A stretch of DNA of 23,789 nucleotides, from the NCBI GenBank assembly GCA_004151065.3, contig NWUY0300065828.1:7572-31360 (forward strand), given 5' to 3'. The stretch is from Larix sibirica (taxonomy: Eukaryota; Streptophyta; Pinopsida; Pinales; Pinaceae). The notes below the pieces were generated by a model. The model saw only the letters and a program-made list of their open reading frames with translations, was not told the DNA's origin and made no database searches. Positions 1 through 10,214 of the stretch are shown in pieces; the first letter of the stretch is position 1, and each line of letters opens with the position of its first letter. The position numbers and the translations under genes were made by a program.

Positions 1-135
1 GTTCTGCTGGGTTTTTCCCGTGAGAGGGTTTTCCTAGGATAAATCTTTGTGTCTATTGTTGAATGTATTTCTTTAGTGATCCTTATGCATGCAATTATTA
101 TGATGTGATATGTTAAATTGAATAAAATTCTAACA
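1..135 (+). mobile_element. Truncated Copia-like LTR, 3' end
   Basis: The window opens inside what looks like the 3' part of a plant Ty1/Copia LTR. The stretch around 8-55 (GGGTTTTTCCCGTGAGAGGG, then a TTTTCC and a TAAATCTTTGTGTC word) is a pattern commonly found near the 3' end of Copia LTRs. The following AT-rich tail closes at TCTAACA (129-135), a CA-type LTR end. No TGGTATCAGAGC primer-binding site follows, so this should be a 3' LTR or a solo LTR whose body lies to the left of the window. The family resemblance is from memory and not from a search. Confidence 0.55.
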
Positions 136-1004
136 TAATTCCTCTTAAGTAAAAATCTAATAGTGTTTTACTTAGAAATCAAATTGATTTTGGCATTCAT
201 CTTCCTCATCTAAGTTTGAAGTTCATCCATCTACAAAAGTATTTCCTTCTTTCTTCTTTGTGGTCCAGCAACACCTTTCCAAACAACGACTTTGTATGCT
301 AATAAATCAAGATGGTTTGAAGATATTTATTGTCTTGAATATGAGAATTAACCACATATGGAACCCACCACAACATCTCCTTGCAAATTTCACCCTACTC
401 CCATTTCACCTATTTTTCTACTTCCATAATTTCTTGTTGGATCCCCATTGGAGTGTACCTGCAAAATATGGAGGCCAAAGTCTCATACTCCTACATAATG
501 TAGGGGAAAGGATTGAATCCTCATCCACTATGGCCACTATGGGCCTTGGAACTTTGCGTACTAGCAACCATTTTGACACCAAGGAGTGTGGGATTGAAGT
601 TGCAGCTAAGGAAAAGAAGATTTCCCTGTTCCTCTTCTTTGAAAAGGCCCTACTAACCTAGCTTAATATCGTAAAATTAAACTTTGAAATATAAATTACC
701 AAGCTCAAACGTCATTGAAGGTGGTTTTATCTAGATTTTAGTGGCGTTGACGTGATCCTAACATCCATTGTATCCAAATAATCATGGAACTACCTTCCTA
801 GATCGTCCATTAACTCTAGATTGTCCTAATTCAACACTCCTAGGAGGAGGGTGATCATACTACAACATGGGAGGAGAGGGATCATACTCGGGCATGGTGT
901 TGGGATCTTTAAGATTTGCCCACGTTTGTCGTCTAGATATGGGTTCAACAATCGGGTGTCCAAGGAGAGGACTAGTTGTCACATCCTCTTCATTTCTTAT
1001 GGAG
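136..1004. other. Gene-free stretch, no recognised feature
   Basis: AT-rich DNA with one open frame on the plus strand at 260-661 (133 codons, starting at GTG rather than ATG) that shows no domain, no repeated motif and no partner frame. Its 3' half (about 430-660) is richer in G and C than its surroundings, which may mark an old coding or transposon fragment, but I do not recognise it. The minus strand over the same stretch is broken by stops in every frame. Confidence 0.4.
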
Positions 1005-1051
1005 GGCACAAGAGGGCCCTCCACATCCCTGGACTAGGGCCCTCTTGTGCC
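1005..1051. repeat. Perfect 16-bp inverted repeat, 15-nt loop
   Basis: GGCACAAGAGGGCCCT at 1005-1020 is the exact reverse complement of 1036-1051, with a 15-nt spacer between. The arms are markedly GC-richer than the surrounding AT-rich DNA and contain GGGCCC. In RNA the stem could be extended outward by one or two wobble or A-U pairs. It lies inside an 83-codon open frame (851-1102) that has no recognisable product. It could be a foldback relic or a hairpin-forming RNA segment. Confidence 0.9.
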
Positions 1052-2988
1052 TTTTCTATCATTCACCCAAATCAAGGGGATGAAAAACTATCATATTATT
1101 AAGAGAACAATAAAATTTTACAACTTGAGAATAACAAAGATAATTTTTTTAAGGGATTAGCATGGTGCTGACGGGTCACAATGACCCTGGATAACAATAG
1201 GGGTTACCCTCGGTTAAAATTCCCAATTATACTAAGCACCATTTGGAATAGGGCACCATCTAGATTATATCCTGACAACCATTAATAATTTGGGTTCTAC
1301 CGGTTATGGCCCGACCCATCATCTATGGTTTTCTAAACTAAAGAATGAAATGTAGTTACTCTATAATGCAAAATTAATGTGTCTAGAAATGATGATAGTT
1401 ACAAGAAGTAAGCAAAAAACCATCCATACTCTTGTCAATAACTCATGAATGAGTTCACTGAGAATAGAGACAAGAATATGGGAATATGGGAAAATAATTA
1501 TAAACCCATAATAGTTCAGCATTTAACAATCATTAATAGTTCTGTACTCATAAATTTAGACACACATTTTCAGGAAAATAGAAATAAGAATGCAACAACT
1601 ACACATAATAATAGTCCACATTGTGAGATACATTCTTACACAATCTCGATGCTCAACAAATGAAATAGAATAGTCCACAACAGATACATACATGAATCAA
1701 ATCTTCCCATAAAATGACTTTGCCAAAAGTTGGCTTCTCCTCATTAACATTTTAGTAGTAGTTAGAGACCCAAAAGCCCCTTTCTCATTTGATCTCCTCT
1801 TATTTAACCTTTCTCCCATATAAGTTGAATGGTTTCTTTGAGTAACCATCAAATTGTTTCCTCCTCCATAAGCTTTTCATCTTCCCCACCTTTCCTAACA
1901 TGTATTTATTTTATCTTTATTTCATATGATGTATCTTCTCTCCTTAGGGGAAGCTCTTATTACATTTAAAATTTTACTTTATCTAAATGGGTACCCCTCA
2001 ACCTTTAATGTGATCCCCCCATTTGTGAAAATATATCATCAATATTCTCTTCAAAATTGTCCTTCACTTTTGTAATGGGGAGTCACCATGTGACTTCATA
2101 TAATAGGGGATTTAGTGGTGCTTATCCTATTGTTCATGCTCCTTTTCTTTTCTCTATATAACATTAAAAAGGGGAGACATTTCAAGTAATTAATCACAAT
2201 TCTATAATGAAAGCCAATGGTTCTCTTAAAGGCAAAGTGATCATCTTGAATCTTCATCTGAATTGGTGACAAGCCAGGTTCCTTGAGAGGATTCAAGTTC
2301 AACGCTAGTGGTTTCTAACTTTCACACAAGATTTTCCTACTTGTCTATTCTTCTTAGATGAAATGTAAGGATTTCGTCAAGCCAACCAATTATTCCTATT
2401 TCCTATCTTTGGATGATATGCTTTGTGCAAACATTGGCTAATTTAATTGTGAATTCATTCTCGCTCTTTTCTTCAATGTTTTTCTCTTTTCTTCAACCTA
2501 TACACATATTCAAATCTATATTATTAACCTAGTTTTAATAGTCACAAAATTACTTTAACACTTTTACAAGTGACATTTAAGGCTAGGAGTGTATCCTTGT
2601 AGTTGTGAGTTGGAAACACAGACACAAGTAAGATATGCTTCTCATGGCGACGAACCCGATGACCAACAATAACGCGAAGTGCCAATCATTTGCAAAGAAG
2701 ACATGTTGCCATTTCCTTTCCGCTTTAACATGTCTTTTTGGTTTCCATTGGTGTAATCCTAAATCTTGTTAGAGCCCTCCGAATTAAATATGACCTTTAT
2801 TCATGGATCCACACCCATCTACTACATTTGGTTGCATCCCTTTGATATGCCTTTAAAAGTTTGGAAAATCATCCCCTTTCAAAACAAGAGCCACGAGGTG
2901 GCAATGTCCCTATGGGTGTTTGTTTTGGTAAAGTTTATTTATGAAAAGAAGCCAGAAATTTTGGAGAATCCAAGTTTAGTGAGGACTT
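1052..2988. other. Gene-free AT-rich stretch
   Basis: No gene, LTR end or long repeat could be recognised. A small hairpin (GGGTCA, 3-nt loop, TGACCC) lies at 1173-1187. Short open frames at 1445-1663 (plus), 2096-2302 (minus) and 2766-3032 (plus) have no family signal. The last runs into the 40-bp repeat that starts at 2989, which argues against it being coding. Confidence 0.4.
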
Positions 2989-3142
2989 ATGAAAATGCAT
3001 TATATTATTACTTAACATTGTCAGTGAGATGAAAATGCATATATTATTACTTAACATTGTCACATGAAAATAGTGAGTTGGACTATTGCTTAACATCTGG
3101 GGATTGGACCGTGAAAATACAATTTCATTGTATTGAATTGTC
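2989..3142. repeat. Degenerate 40-bp minisatellite, 3-4 copies
   Basis: Copy 1 (2989-3023) and copy 2 (3029-3062) share ATGAAAATGCAT then TATTATTACTTAACATTGTCA and differ by a single deleted T. A third, more diverged copy starts at about 3064 (ATGAAAATAGTGAG, then TGCTTAACAT). A fourth at about 3111-3142 (GTGAAAATACA, then GAATTGTCA) is only faint. The decay from left to right suggests that the two left copies are the youngest. Confidence 0.8.
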
Positions 3143-3470
3143 AAGCTAGATGCAAATAATATTTTGAATAAGAACAATGTATCAATGTATCATTTGCATT
3201 TAATAATAACCCATGGCATTAATGAAACTATCAACATGAATGGAATAACAATGACCTATAACAATGTAAATAGCTCAATTGGTCAATAGTGTAATGAACC
3301 AAGCACTAATCATATTAAGATCATCCACATGAACTCTAAGATTCAAATAGCAATATAGACAAATATTAATGATCAATCTATGCTTAAATCAGGCTCATTT
3401 AGTTATCACAAGGATTTTATTTATAGTTGCAAGAGGTCATGTTATCAATGCTCATGTGAAAGTAGGAAAT
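3143..3470. other. Gene-free stretch
   Basis: AT-rich DNA with no open frame of note on either strand and no clear repeat. Confidence 0.4.
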
Positions 3471-3668
3471 TATCTATAACATTTTCAGGATCTTAATGCA
3501 TCCAATCAATTAGTAAAAAAATATCAACCACTAGATTATTATTACAAGTAGTTATTATAATAGAGTACTATCTATAAAAATCTTGATAGCTTAATGCATT
3601 CAACGAATTAGTAAAGAAATAAGCAAGCACTAGATTACTATGACAAGTGATTATTATTATAGTAGTAT
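3471..3668. repeat. Tandem duplication, about 98-bp unit
   Basis: Two adjacent diverged copies. The first (about 3471-3567) contains CTTAATGCATCCAATCAATT, AGTAAA and ACTAGATTA. The second (about 3568-3668) contains CTTAATGCATTCAACGAATT, AGTAAA and ACTAGATTA in the same order. Both open with a TATCTATAA word. Many substitutions but little change in spacing separate them, consistent with an old duplication. Confidence 0.7.
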
Positions 3669-4818
3669 GATGTATTCATTGCAATCAAAACAATGGATTT
3701 CATAAGTGTTCGGATTATAGTTTTAAGATTTGACTGTCAGTTTAAGAGCGCATCATTGGATTGATATTAATTCCAATAAGTTACAGTGCAGTTCTATAGT
3801 ATATTGCATACTATTTCAATGTCAAATCTGAAGCCTAAGATATCCATAAAATTTCCAACTAAATTATGACCTTTGAAGCACATTAGGGTGTAAGTGGGAT
3901 GAAAATAACCAACAAATATCAAACTTGCATGGTCACATGTTGTATTCTAGTAATGCTTAAAGCTTGGTTCAACTAAAGAACATGGCATGATAATCAACTT
4001 GTATGCACAATGTAAGGTTACATATGGGATTATAAGCACATATCAATAGGTTCCAATGTGATTGGTTATTACTAATGGAAAAAACCAATAATTACAGATA
4101 AGGATCAGCTTGCTTATGCCACAACAACTCCCCAATATAGTGTATTTACCCTAATTAACTCTATTAGTTCTAAGTTGATGACCAAATAATCATTGCCTCT
4201 CTATTACAGTCAAGCTTAGGTACAAGCTCATCATCATTACTTATGGGTATACTCTTGGACTATGATTACCGTTGAGATTGAATAGAAATAGTAACTTTAC
4301 TAGTATTAGAGGTGGTTGGAATACCAGTATATCAATATTACAAAGTTTGCCATAATCTAATAGGTTACTAATTTTACGTGTATAGTGATAGTGTAATAGC
4401 TCTAATCAATTTTTCATATGATGTGTGAGATCATATTAAACTCAATTAAGCATTGGTGCAATAAGTATGATGGGCATAGAATGAAACACATACTAATCAA
4501 CCTCTCTCTTATTCATCAACACATAAGAGACTAGTCTATCACTATCAATAATGTGAACTAACATAGGAGTAAAAGGTTGTATCAAAGGCCACCAAAAATA
4601 TACTATTATTTTCTAATATCGAGGTTTCAAAAGAGATGAATTATGGATCATAATTCTACATTACTTAAACAGAAACAAACAATGACGAAAATGATGAGTA
4701 TAATATGGAATTGGAGTTACGGTATTTGCAATAGTATATGTATAGAACTGAGCCTATTATGCTTCAAAAAAATATTGTTCCTCTATGGTTTCTCGGACTT
4801 GGATCCTGCGATAGCCTT
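3669..4818. other. Gene-free AT-rich stretch
   Basis: No gene recognised. A 105-codon plus-strand frame runs from 4643 to 4960 but has no domain, and its second half overlaps the duplication at 4819-4908, so I treat it as chance. Confidence 0.4.
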
Positions 4819-4908
4819 AGAAATAGTGACCTTGTGTCTTAACTCATATTTGGAGCATATGACAGTCCTACCAATAATGACCTCGTATCTTAGTTCTTGT
4901 GGATATGA
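4819..4908. repeat. Diverged tandem duplication, about 50-bp unit
   Basis: AATAGTGACCTTGTGTCTTA starting at 4822 recurs as AATAATGACCTCGTATCTTA starting at 4873. Both copies end in a GCATATGA or GGATATGA word (at 4862 and 4908). The spacing between matching words is 51 bp at the left and 46 bp at the right, so the copies differ by a few bases of deletion. Confidence 0.6.
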
Positions 4909-5232
4909 GATCTATAGGATTTCAGATCTATTTGTGGTAATGAAGACTAGAAAGCATTAGACTAGGAAACTATTAAAGATTTTGATCTTTGTTTAAAGAT
5001 CAAGTGAAGAAGACTTATTTTCTGCCCATGAACTAATTGATCAAAGTAAACCATAGATCGTAAAGACTTAAATATGTATATATGTTTGGTTTTGGCCATG
5101 AAGAGTACATGAAGAATACAATAGTTGTTGCAAGGCTAGGAAGGAAAACATGCTCGATAACCTGTGCTACAAAACAAAATTTTGAAAGCAATGCACTTAT
5201 CTAAATGGCACTTAGAGTCAGATGTCACAAGA
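4909..5232. other. Gene-free stretch
   Basis: AT-rich DNA with no recognised gene or repeat, apart from the tail of the chance open frame that ends at 4960. Confidence 0.35.
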
Positions 5233-5635
5233 TGCGAGAAAACTTGTATCAAATTCAGACTTTATACTGAATAAATGTAAGTTGTAGACAAGTTTGATGA
5301 CCATAAAATAGCTCAGAGGGAACAATATTCTTTTGAACATGCATATAAAAACAATAATCATTATACCAAAGGAATAATGAAACTTGTATAAGACTTAGGA
5401 TTTGCACTAAACCTAAGTAAATTGAGCATGCTTTGTTATCATAGTATAATAATTGCCAAAGTAGATGACTAAAATAAAAACATGATCAATTTTTTAAAAG
5501 AACAATGAAACTTGTATCAAGTTCATAATTTGCAATTAATGAAAGTAGACCGAGTATAACTTTGATCGCAGTATAAGAGCCAATAACTTTGATCACAATA
5601 TAATAGTTACTAAAGAGAAAAAACCTTGTACATTC
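5233..5635. repeat. Diverged tandem repeat, about 130-140 bp unit, three copies
   Basis: The word AACTTGTAT(C/A) with similar flanks (GA-rich before, an AATT/ATTTGC word and GTAGA after) recurs at 5241, 5381 and 5509, spacings of 140 and 128 bp. Inside the last copy a second, smaller duplication is nested: ATAACTTTGATCGCAGTATAA at 5556 and ATAACTTTGATCACAATATAA at 5583, a 27-bp period. No coding frame survives across the array. Confidence 0.6.
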
Positions 5636-6561
5636 ATTTGGTTTACGAGATCATTCAAAACCATTGTTCTTTATCTTGGTGCAGCATACCTTCTACAAAG
5701 CCAAATAAACATGTATAGGATTCAATGTTTTGCCTTTGTTGTTTGCACATTAACATCATAGGAATTGATGACTGATATCAAAATAAGAGCAGAAAAAATC
5801 CATAAATGCTAGTAATAGATGGGATTTTTTTGTTGTCCTTTCTTTTAGGAAACCAATGTTTCTATAGCTGGAGCCCATAGTTGTTTTCCTGATAACCAAG
5901 AAACTGCCACAAATCAAAGCAATCTTAGCAAAAGTAAAAATGAAACAGTAAGTTTGTCTACGAAAAAAACACTTTGCCAAGTCCAACACATTTTTTTATT
6001 AGAAATAAAGGCATTTTCATAAGTCTAGACATATTTAAATATTTAAGATACAATAGCTACATGTGCTACTTGTTGTGCAAAGGAAACTGATGTTGGATTT
6101 CTATGCATAAAAATAAAGGAAAACTATGCAGTAGAAGTGCAATACCAGGAAGAAGGAAATTGCATTGGATGCAATAGGAAAAAGAAAGAAAAAAAGGGAA
6201 AACATATATACTAGTAAACAATAACATATCTCAATTGCATGAGAAGCTTCATACTGTTTTGTGTTATGTAGAGGTAATAGTTCACATTAGATGCAATAAT
6301 GATATATAATCAAAGAGTTGCTTCAACTACTGTTTATATAAATAAATACAGGAGCTCTAATCACATTTTACGCCAATGTAGAAGTAAATTCAAGCCATTC
6401 GGGAGGCTTGCTACACTGAGCAGTAAAAAACGATGGTACCAATTATCTGTCATATATGAAAATAGAAAAAGGAACTAGATATTAGTTTACATATTCAATT
6501 GGAATCAAGTTATAAAATATGACAATTATCAGTAAAAGAACAAATGCAATAGATCAATGAA
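5636..6561. other. Gene-free AT-rich stretch
   Basis: No gene recognised. The 77-codon minus-strand frame at 5756-5989 is rich in Phe and Cys and shows no domain. A TATATAAATAAATA word at about 6335-6348 looks like a TATA box but has no gene or LTR context. Confidence 0.35.
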
Positions 6562-6975
6562 TACTAGCATGTGAACCATGACAGACTCCGGGCCAAAAAA
6601 AGATTATAGACTGTACACAAAACATAATAACTATTGAAATATATGTAGCTATGCTTAAACATCAATATCCATATACTGGAAACATGTTTTTTTCCTTTTT
6701 TTCCCTGTCTATTTAAGCCAACACCAAGAACCCCTTAAAGGTCTAGGCCAAAATTTAAATGGATAGTAGCATATGAACCATCATAGAATTTAAGCAAAAA
6801 AGGATTCTAAACTATAGATAGAATATAGTTGACATAGAAATACATGTAGTTGTGCTTGACCAACAATATCCATATAGTCGAAATATTTGTTTTGTCATGT
6901 TTTTTTGTCTTGTCCCTTTAAGCTAAACCTAGGAACCCTTGAAAGATGTAGACCAAAATCTTGTTATGCAACTCT
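6562..6975. repeat. Tandem duplication, about 204-bp unit
   Basis: Two adjacent diverged copies carry the same ordered words. TAGCATGTGAACCAT (6565) pairs with TAGCATATGAACCAT (6767), ATATGTAGCTATGCTT with ACATGTAGTTGTGCTT, and CAATATCCATATA is in both. A T-rich block then CTATTTAAGC or CCTTTAAGC follows, and finally TCTAGGCCAAAAT (6742) pairs with TGTAGACCAAAAT. Offsets run from 202 to 205 bp. A faint third start (TAGTAGCATTGAT) follows at about 6975. Confidence 0.75.
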
Positions 6976-7205
6976 AGTAGCATTGATATCAGCTATAAAC
7001 GTGATAGCATGGAAACCATTGACAACGATTTTATAGAAATTTGAAAAAGTATTTGCTAATAGGCAACTTTTGTAAATCCATAGTTATGTTTTTCCAAAAA
7101 GCAAATGCCTTGCAACAATAGAAAGCATTGATGCAAATTCCAGGGCAATGGTCATAGTCTTCTGACTTGGGTGATGATGTTGTCTACTGTGAGAATGAAA
7201 AATAC

Positions 7206-7503
7206 CTCATGACAAATTTTACGCAGATGGTGCACAGTTGATGAGGTTCTCTTTGAATAATCCTCAAAGGATATTTTGGCAACTTCTGTGCAACATTCTT
7301 CAAGTGTTGGACTACGCAAAGCACAATCAATTGGCCCATCCTCTGTTCTAAGATGCATTCAACAATGTGCTCATTCTCACATTCATTGTTTCTTTACAAA
7401 CTACACAATTTGTTGAGCTGTGTATCATTGGATGGCCACATTTGTTGCAGATACGTTGGAATGGTGGCTCAAAGGTGTTCTTTACTTTCAATAAACCATA
7501 TAT
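7206..7503 (-). pseudogene. Exon C remnant: zinc ribbon plus OB-like segment
   Basis: The exon opens at 7503 after a TTCTTGTGTGTAG acceptor and ends at 7206 before GTATTT. The first 51 codons carry four cysteines as C-x2-C-x10-C-x2-C (codons 19, 22, 33 and 36; 7449-7396), flanked by FEPPFQRICNKCGHP and TNCVVCKE. A one-base shift near 7360 moves the reading to the next frame, which is then open for 51 codons to the donor (HLRTEDGPIDCALRSP, LEECCTEVAKISFEDYSK, VHHLRKICHE). A zinc ribbon leading into a strand with E-D-G is typical of RPA70 DBD-C and related telomere proteins. The residue patterns are seen directly, and the family assignment is an inference. All four cysteines are intact, so decay is recent enough for searches to succeed. 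Confidence 0.6.
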
Positions 7504-7650
7504 CTACACACAAGAAACTTTTTTCATCATTTCTTAAAGGGGAAATAATAGCAGACAAGCAACAAAAACAAGATGGGAAATCAAGATAATGAATTGAGCA
7601 ATAGAGGGGGGGAAATGTTATTGCATAAACTCAAAATAAGTGACTACTTA

Positions 7651-7890
7651 GGTTTTTGCATTAATAATTGCAAGCAATTTTTTTTTTGCAAATTCGTCAT
7701 TAAGGAAATGAACAAATATCGCCACAGAAAATCAGATCGACTAGGTTCCTTTTGGACCATTTCTAACAACGTTCTTAAACAAATACAGTGGGTCAATATC
7801 ACTTGTGAGATGGTCATGTATTTGTTCAACTAGGTCTTTGTAGGTTTCATTGACTAGTAACGACAACAAATTGGAAAATGCTATTAGCAT
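7651..7890 (-). pseudogene. Exon B remnant of the OB-fold pseudogene
   Basis: The exon begins at 7890 after the acceptor TTCTCTTGCAG, separated from exon A by a 115-bp intron (7891-8005) that is T-rich and of normal plant length. Read in phase with exon A it is open for 49 codons (including MLIAFSNLLSLLVNETY, LVEQIHDHL and DPLYLFKNVV) up to TAG at 7743-7741, with a TGA three codons later. The same frame then continues for 27 more codons (VHFLNDEFAKKKLLAIINA) to a TAA at about 7650-7648. That the phase is preserved exactly across the intron is the best evidence that A and B belong together. The end of this exon is not defined. Confidence 0.5.
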
Positions 7891-8005
7891 CTGCAAGAGA
7901 AGGCATTGCAATTATTTGAATTTCAATTTGCAACAACGATAGAGGCAAGTGAATAAAGGGTAGCAGGTATTTAGACTCTTATGTCTAAAAAAAGTCAATA
8001 CTTAC

Positions 8006-8534
8006 AATCACATTATCATTTGTTGTTGTTCCATCCTTGATACTTAGCTCATATTGTGTGTTGTTCCAATGACACCCAATAATGATTGTTGCAATAGATC
8101 CAATTGAATAGCCTTCATTTGATTACACTAGCTCATTTATGGTCGTGTTTCATGGAAGTTTGCAATATTTGAGTACTTGTTGAATATTTTCTACTTTTGT
8201 TTTGTCAAGGAAGACAATGCAAAATTTTGCATATTCTCTATGCTAAGTGCCTTTTTTCTTCAATCCAAATTCCACAATTCTGACACTAGTTCCAAGACAG
8301 AAGAAGTCAATGAAACGAGGAATTAAGTGGTTATTGATGTCTACTATTATTGTCACGTATCTATCCTTTTCAACTAGGTCTTCATGAACTAATTGAGCCT
8401 TCGTAGGTGAGCTTATTCCTTTGCTCTGTCCAAGGCCATACAATGCCAATACATCACCTTCAAAAACTTTGTTATATGTCGTTGAATAGAGTTGAATTAT
8501 AGTTGATGATTGGAATGCAGTTTGTTTTGCGCCA
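8006..8534 (-). pseudogene. Exon A remnant of the OB-fold pseudogene
   Basis: On the minus strand the exon opens after an acceptor reading TTTACAATAG and closes at 8006 before the donor GTAAGT (8005-8000). One frame runs through all 176 codons without an indel, interrupted only by TAG (8245-8243), TGA (8152-8150) and TAA (8125-8123). Its first 97 codons are open and include FEGDVLALYGLGQSKG, KDRYVTIIVDINN and TSVRIVEFGLKKKG. After the stops follow EYAKFCIVFLDKTKVEN and CHWNNTQYELSIKDGT. The alternation of hydrophobic strands with the D-G-T turn resembles an OB fold. The exact agreement between the frame end and the donor site supports the exon model. The upstream exon is not identified. A short ATG frame at 8772-8710 (20 codons) is a weak candidate without a donor site. 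Confidence 0.55.
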
Positions 8535-9565
8535 CTATTGTAAATGCACATTAAACATAAAGAGAAAATTAATTTTGTGTTGGGCACAAAATTTAATGTA
8601 TAACTACTATTTGATTATATAGTTGTTTGCATAGAGTTTTTTTTGTTATAGGGACTGTTGAGAAAAAAGTGGAAAGAAAAAAAGAAAACAATAAATCATT
8701 AAATTATATTCAAGAGAGATCAAGATGTTTTTTGAACCTATTTTGTCTATCACTAGTCGATGTCTTCTCCATTTTATCTTCTCCGTATTGATTTCGCAAA
8801 ACGTGAATACTTTGGAAGATTGTGCAAGTTTATGTAACTATAAGCAGAGTAGGATGTTGGCACATAAAGAATAAACATATAAGGAGGGAAAAAATGCACA
8901 AATGCAATACTGAATCTGCATTGGATGACTATTGGGATGCAAAAAGATAGCATTTGCAAAATACTATTTGGAAGAGGGGATTTAATTGCAATAGTGAAGG
9001 TTCTTGTCTTTGGCTATTTTTCATTGTTCTGTTCTTTTGACAATGTCTTCATTTCTTTTACAATAGTTACAAGGTATTTGTTCTCCTTTTTTTTTTTTTT
9101 TGCAACTTGCTACTGGAAATATTCAATTTACTACATTTGTTTCAAAATATAGGTAAATGGATAAGAGTTGTATACAATTGCAAGCTTGGTAATTTGCCAT
9201 GCATAATAGGATAACTTTGGACTAATGTAAATGCCAAAATGTATTCAGTTCCAACTATTGCGGCTAAGGCAATTGGCTACATTGGAGTAACAATAAAGTA
9301 GTAAAACTTTTTCTCCTATTGCATTATTGCATTTTTTGTAAAATATCCTATGGAAAAACATGAATTAGCATCGAAACAAAAACAAAGGAAAGTCAACTAC
9401 TTATTTGTGAAGTTGTGTTAAGGTTCCATACAAATGAATGTTGTGAAGGAAAAAGTAGGCAAATTGTTTTTTATTATATAAGAATCATCTTGCACGGATT
9501 TCATATATTGATTGAGATTAGTTAGTGGTTATCACATCTAGACGGTTTTATTAAATTCTATTGGA
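8535..9565. other. Gene-free stretch flanking the pseudogene
   Basis: The missing 5' exon(s) of the minus-strand pseudogene should lie here or further right, but no convincing exon was found. A run of 15 T lies at 9087-9101. Open frames at 8774-8959 (minus) and 8925-9152 (plus) are rich in Phe, Tyr and Ile and look like AT-rich chance frames. Confidence 0.35.
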
Positions 9566-10043
9566 ATGAAAAAAACTCAAGAAAACCTAAAGATGCAACA
9601 AATAGTTGTTAAATTTGTCAATTTCATGAAGACATTTAGAGACATTTTGGAAAATACATTGTTTCTGTGCAAGGTTGTTGCAATGTTTCTTGCAAATGAG
9701 TGCTATGAAGAAAATGTATACTAATATATTTCTATTGAAAAATAATCATTTATTCAAGCTACACATATTTCCCCGGGTCAAGCAATAAGTATCAGGTCTA
9801 GATCAATTATCCTATTCCATCTGTTGATTTTTTTTCCCATTTGATTATTGCTCAAACAACACCAAAATATGGAATCCGAAGACTCTTTAAATAAAAAGTT
9901 CTGAAGTTATGGAAGATGGAAACTCCTACAACATAATTGAATTCAAATGGGCAAAGTGATTTGCATTAAGTAAGAAACAACTGCACAAGCTGGACATATT
10001 AGGCTAGATGTAACTAGAAGTTTCATATTCAAATGCTTTTGAG
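9566..10043. other. Gene-free stretch with one short open frame
   Basis: A 52-codon ATG frame on the plus strand (9566-9724) contains KMQQIVVKFVNFMKTF and VVAMFLANECYEEN, more protein-like than the frames around it, but it has no recognisable family. A weak similarity exists between 9430-9470 and 9690-9720 (CAAATGA then TG, TGTGAAG/TATGAAG, then AAA). I would not call a gene. Confidence 0.2.
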
Positions 10044-10123
10044 GTATGATACAAAATAGGATACCTTTTCACATATGGTACATAAATTATGATCACCAAG
10101 GTATCATATTTTGTATCATATAC
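10044..10123. repeat. Imperfect inverted repeat, about 25-bp arms
   Basis: GTATGATACAAAATA then GGATACCTT (10044-10067) is nearly the reverse complement of AAGGTATCATATTTTGTATCATATAC (10098-10123), with a 30-nt spacer. The arms differ by only a few bases. A short MITE or foldback relic is possible; no target duplication was recognised. Confidence 0.75.
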
Positions 10124-10214
10124 ATTGGCCAAAAAACAAAAGAATCCCTAAACTTACCCTATGCATGAACTAGAACTTGTTCTAAAAGTAGAAGAACTAT
10201 ATTTATGCAACGAT

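Larger units (their letters stand above)
7206..8534 (-). pseudogene. Spliced OB-fold / zinc-ribbon protein pseudogene
   Basis: Three minus-strand exon remnants (8534-8006, 7890-about 7651, 7503-7206) keep one another's order and bear plausible splice sites. They encode pieces that look like oligonucleotide-binding folds: a strand pattern around GDVLALYGL, QYELSIKDGT and, in the last exon, RTEDGPIDCAL after a four-cysteine zinc ribbon. That combination is known from RPA70 DBD-C and from telomere proteins such as CTC1 and POT1, which bind single-stranded DNA in the nucleus. I cannot choose between these. Three in-frame stops in the first exon, stops in the second and a frameshift in the third show that the gene is dead. 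The first coding exon and the 3' end were not found, so this is a fragment. Retained introns mean it is not a processed (reverse-transcribed) copy. The family call is inference; the frames, cysteines and splice sites are seen directly. Confidence 0.6.

Noticed and set aside
260-661. 133-codon plus-strand frame
   Set aside because: Starts at GTG, shows no domain and is composed of chance-like residues; recorded only as a gene-free stretch.
4643-4960. 105-codon plus-strand frame
   Set aside because: Its second half lies in a tandem duplication and there is no domain or repeat at the protein level.
7160-7205. Short intron from the exon C donor to an acceptor at about 7160
   Set aside because: It would be about 46 bp, below the usual plant minimum, and the frame beyond it is not convincing.
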